A stretch of 6,630 bases of DNA from Planctomycetia bacterium (lineage in GTDB: Bacteria > Planctomycetota > Planctomycetia > Pirellulales > UBA1268): positions 1 to 6,630 of the forward strand of contig RGVT01000150.1 in NCBI GenBank assembly GCA_010027105.1, in the 5' to 3' direction. How positions within the stretch are numbered: position 1 is the stretch's first letter; each line of letters opens with the position of its first letter. Of the stretch, positions 5,960-6,630 are shown piece by piece. The translations under genes and the position numbers were made by a program. Below the pieces are notes generated by a model that saw nothing but the letters and a program-made list of their open reading frames with translations, was not told the DNA's origin and searched no databases.

Positions 5960-6630
5960 CTAGTCGAGGACGAGCAGCGCGATCGTCGTGTAGAGCACGA
6001 TACCCACGATGTCGACGATCGCCGAGACGAAGGGGTTGCTCATCAGGGCCGGGTCGAGGTTGATCGAGCGGAAGATGAGCGGGAGCACCGAGCCGACGAG
6101 GGCGCCGAGCATCACCACCCCCAAGATCGTGAGCGGGATCACCAGCGCCTGGATCGGCGTGGGCGCGTAGACGAGGGCGAGCAGGTAGCCGGGCACGGCG
6201 AGGAGGGCGCCCAGGAGCAGGCCGAGAGCGAACTCCCGCTTCAGGATCCGCGGCCAGTCGGAGAGTTTGCAGTCGCCGGAGGAGAGGGCCGTGATCACGA
6301 GCGTGGCGGACTGGTTGCCCGAGTTGCCGCCGCTGGCGATCACGAGCGGGATGAAGGCGATGAGCCAGGCGTGGGTGAGCGGGGAGCGGGCCATCACCAT
6401 GGCGGTGACGGCGGCGGTCGCGAACAGGATCGTGAGCCACACGCCTCGCTTCCAGGTCATCGTGACGAGGGCCGCCTCGAGGTAGCTCTCGCCGAGCGGC
6501 GTGACGGCGGCGATCCGCTGGGCGTCGTCGGTGGCCTCCTGGCGGACGGCGTCGAGCACGTCGTCGTGGGTGACGATGCCCACGAGCCGGTTCTTCTCGT
6601 CGACGACCGGGATGGCGATGAAGTCGAACC
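5960..6630 (-). CDS. mgtE: Magnesium transporter MgtE, C-terminal part (cut by window edge)
   Basis: This is the C-terminal 222 codons of an MgtE/SLC41-type inner-membrane Mg2+ channel; the start lies beyond the right edge. Visible residues 1-40 (FDFIAIPVVDEKNRLVGIVTHDDVLDAV) are the end of the second CBS domain, part of the cytosolic Mg2+ sensor that closes the pore when internal Mg2+ is high. Residues 41-61 cover the connecting plug helix. Five transmembrane helices follow: about 62-82, 86-115, 133-154, 159-186 and 199-221. The family motif SGGNSGNQSATLVITAL is at 99-115. GSVLPLIFRSINLDPALMSNP (179-199) precedes the last helix, which carries D206, the counterpart of the pore aspartate D432 of Thermus thermophilus MgtE. 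The TAG at 5962-5960 ends the protein right after the last helix, as is usual for the family. The gene converges on eboE and is not part of that operon. I see no frameshift. Confidence 0.95.
   Translation of the reverse strand, partial: FDFIAIPVVDEKNRLVGIVTHDDVLDAVRQEATDDAQRIAAVTPLGESYLEAALVTMTWKRGVWLTILFATAAVTAMVMARSPLTHAWLIAFIPLVIASGGNSGNQSATLVITALSSGDCKLSDWPRILKREFALGLLLGALLAVPGYLLALVYAPTPIQALVIPLTILGVVMLGALVGSVLPLIFRSINLDPALMSNPFVSAIVDIVGIVLYTTIALLVLD

Noticed and set aside
5728..6063. Small plus-strand frame starting inside the 32-bp repeat
   Set aside because: Its start codon and first 20 or so residues are the repeat read in successive frames, and the rest is antisense to mgtE; no protein family is recognisable.
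5960..6583. Complete 207-residue mgtE-like protein starting inside the window
   Set aside because: The frame stays open to the right edge and the extra upstream residues continue a CBS domain, so this is the 3' part of a full-length mgtE, not a short transporter.

Overview
The window is a very GC-rich chromosomal segment that reads as planctomycete, most likely Pirellulales-like. The lineage call rests on the architecture of the large central protein: a short planctomycete-type N-terminal module, a kinase fold, one transmembrane helix and a planctomycete-style C-terminal region ending in an STN/secretin-like module. Scarce Shine-Dalgarno sites and an EboE homologue also fit. It is an inference; there is no rRNA or other phylogenetic marker here.

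Layout. Positions 1-321 (minus) hold the N-terminal 107 codons of glutamate dehydrogenase, cut by the left edge. A 143-bp divergent intergenic region (322-464) separates it from three plus-strand genes. These are a 1011-residue membrane pseudokinase (465-3500), a type I-beta DAHP synthase of 338 residues (3497-4513, overlapping the previous gene by 4 bp in an ATGA junction), and an EboE-family TIM-barrel protein of 381 residues (4536-5681, 22 bp further on). Directly after the eboE stop lie a partial and then three perfect copies of a 32-bp repeat (5682-5791). Next comes about 170 bp of non-coding DNA with three perfect short hairpins. A convergent magnesium transporter gene, mgtE (5960 to the right edge, minus), follows with its C-terminal 222 codons inside the window.

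How the genes fit together. Glutamate dehydrogenase and MgtE are ordinary housekeeping functions (ammonia/glutamate interconversion, Mg2+ uptake). The middle three genes look like one transcription unit. DAHP synthase makes the first shikimate-pathway intermediate from PEP and erythrose-4-phosphate. EboE belongs to the Ebo set, which also includes a 3-dehydroquinate-synthase-like protein (EboD) and a UbiA-like prenyltransferase (EboC), neither of them in this window. The upstream protein keeps the kinase C-lobe scaffold but has lost the ATP-binding lysine, the HRD aspartate and the DFG motif, so it is predicted to sense or scaffold rather than phosphorylate.

The points most worth a second look are the degenerate kinase coupled to an aromatic-pathway entry enzyme, the perfect 18-bp minisatellite inside the kinase gene, the DAHP synthase-eboE pairing, and the 32-bp repeats, which read on the minus strand as tandem mini-hairpins followed by T5. 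I see no CRISPR array, transposase, phage gene or defence system.
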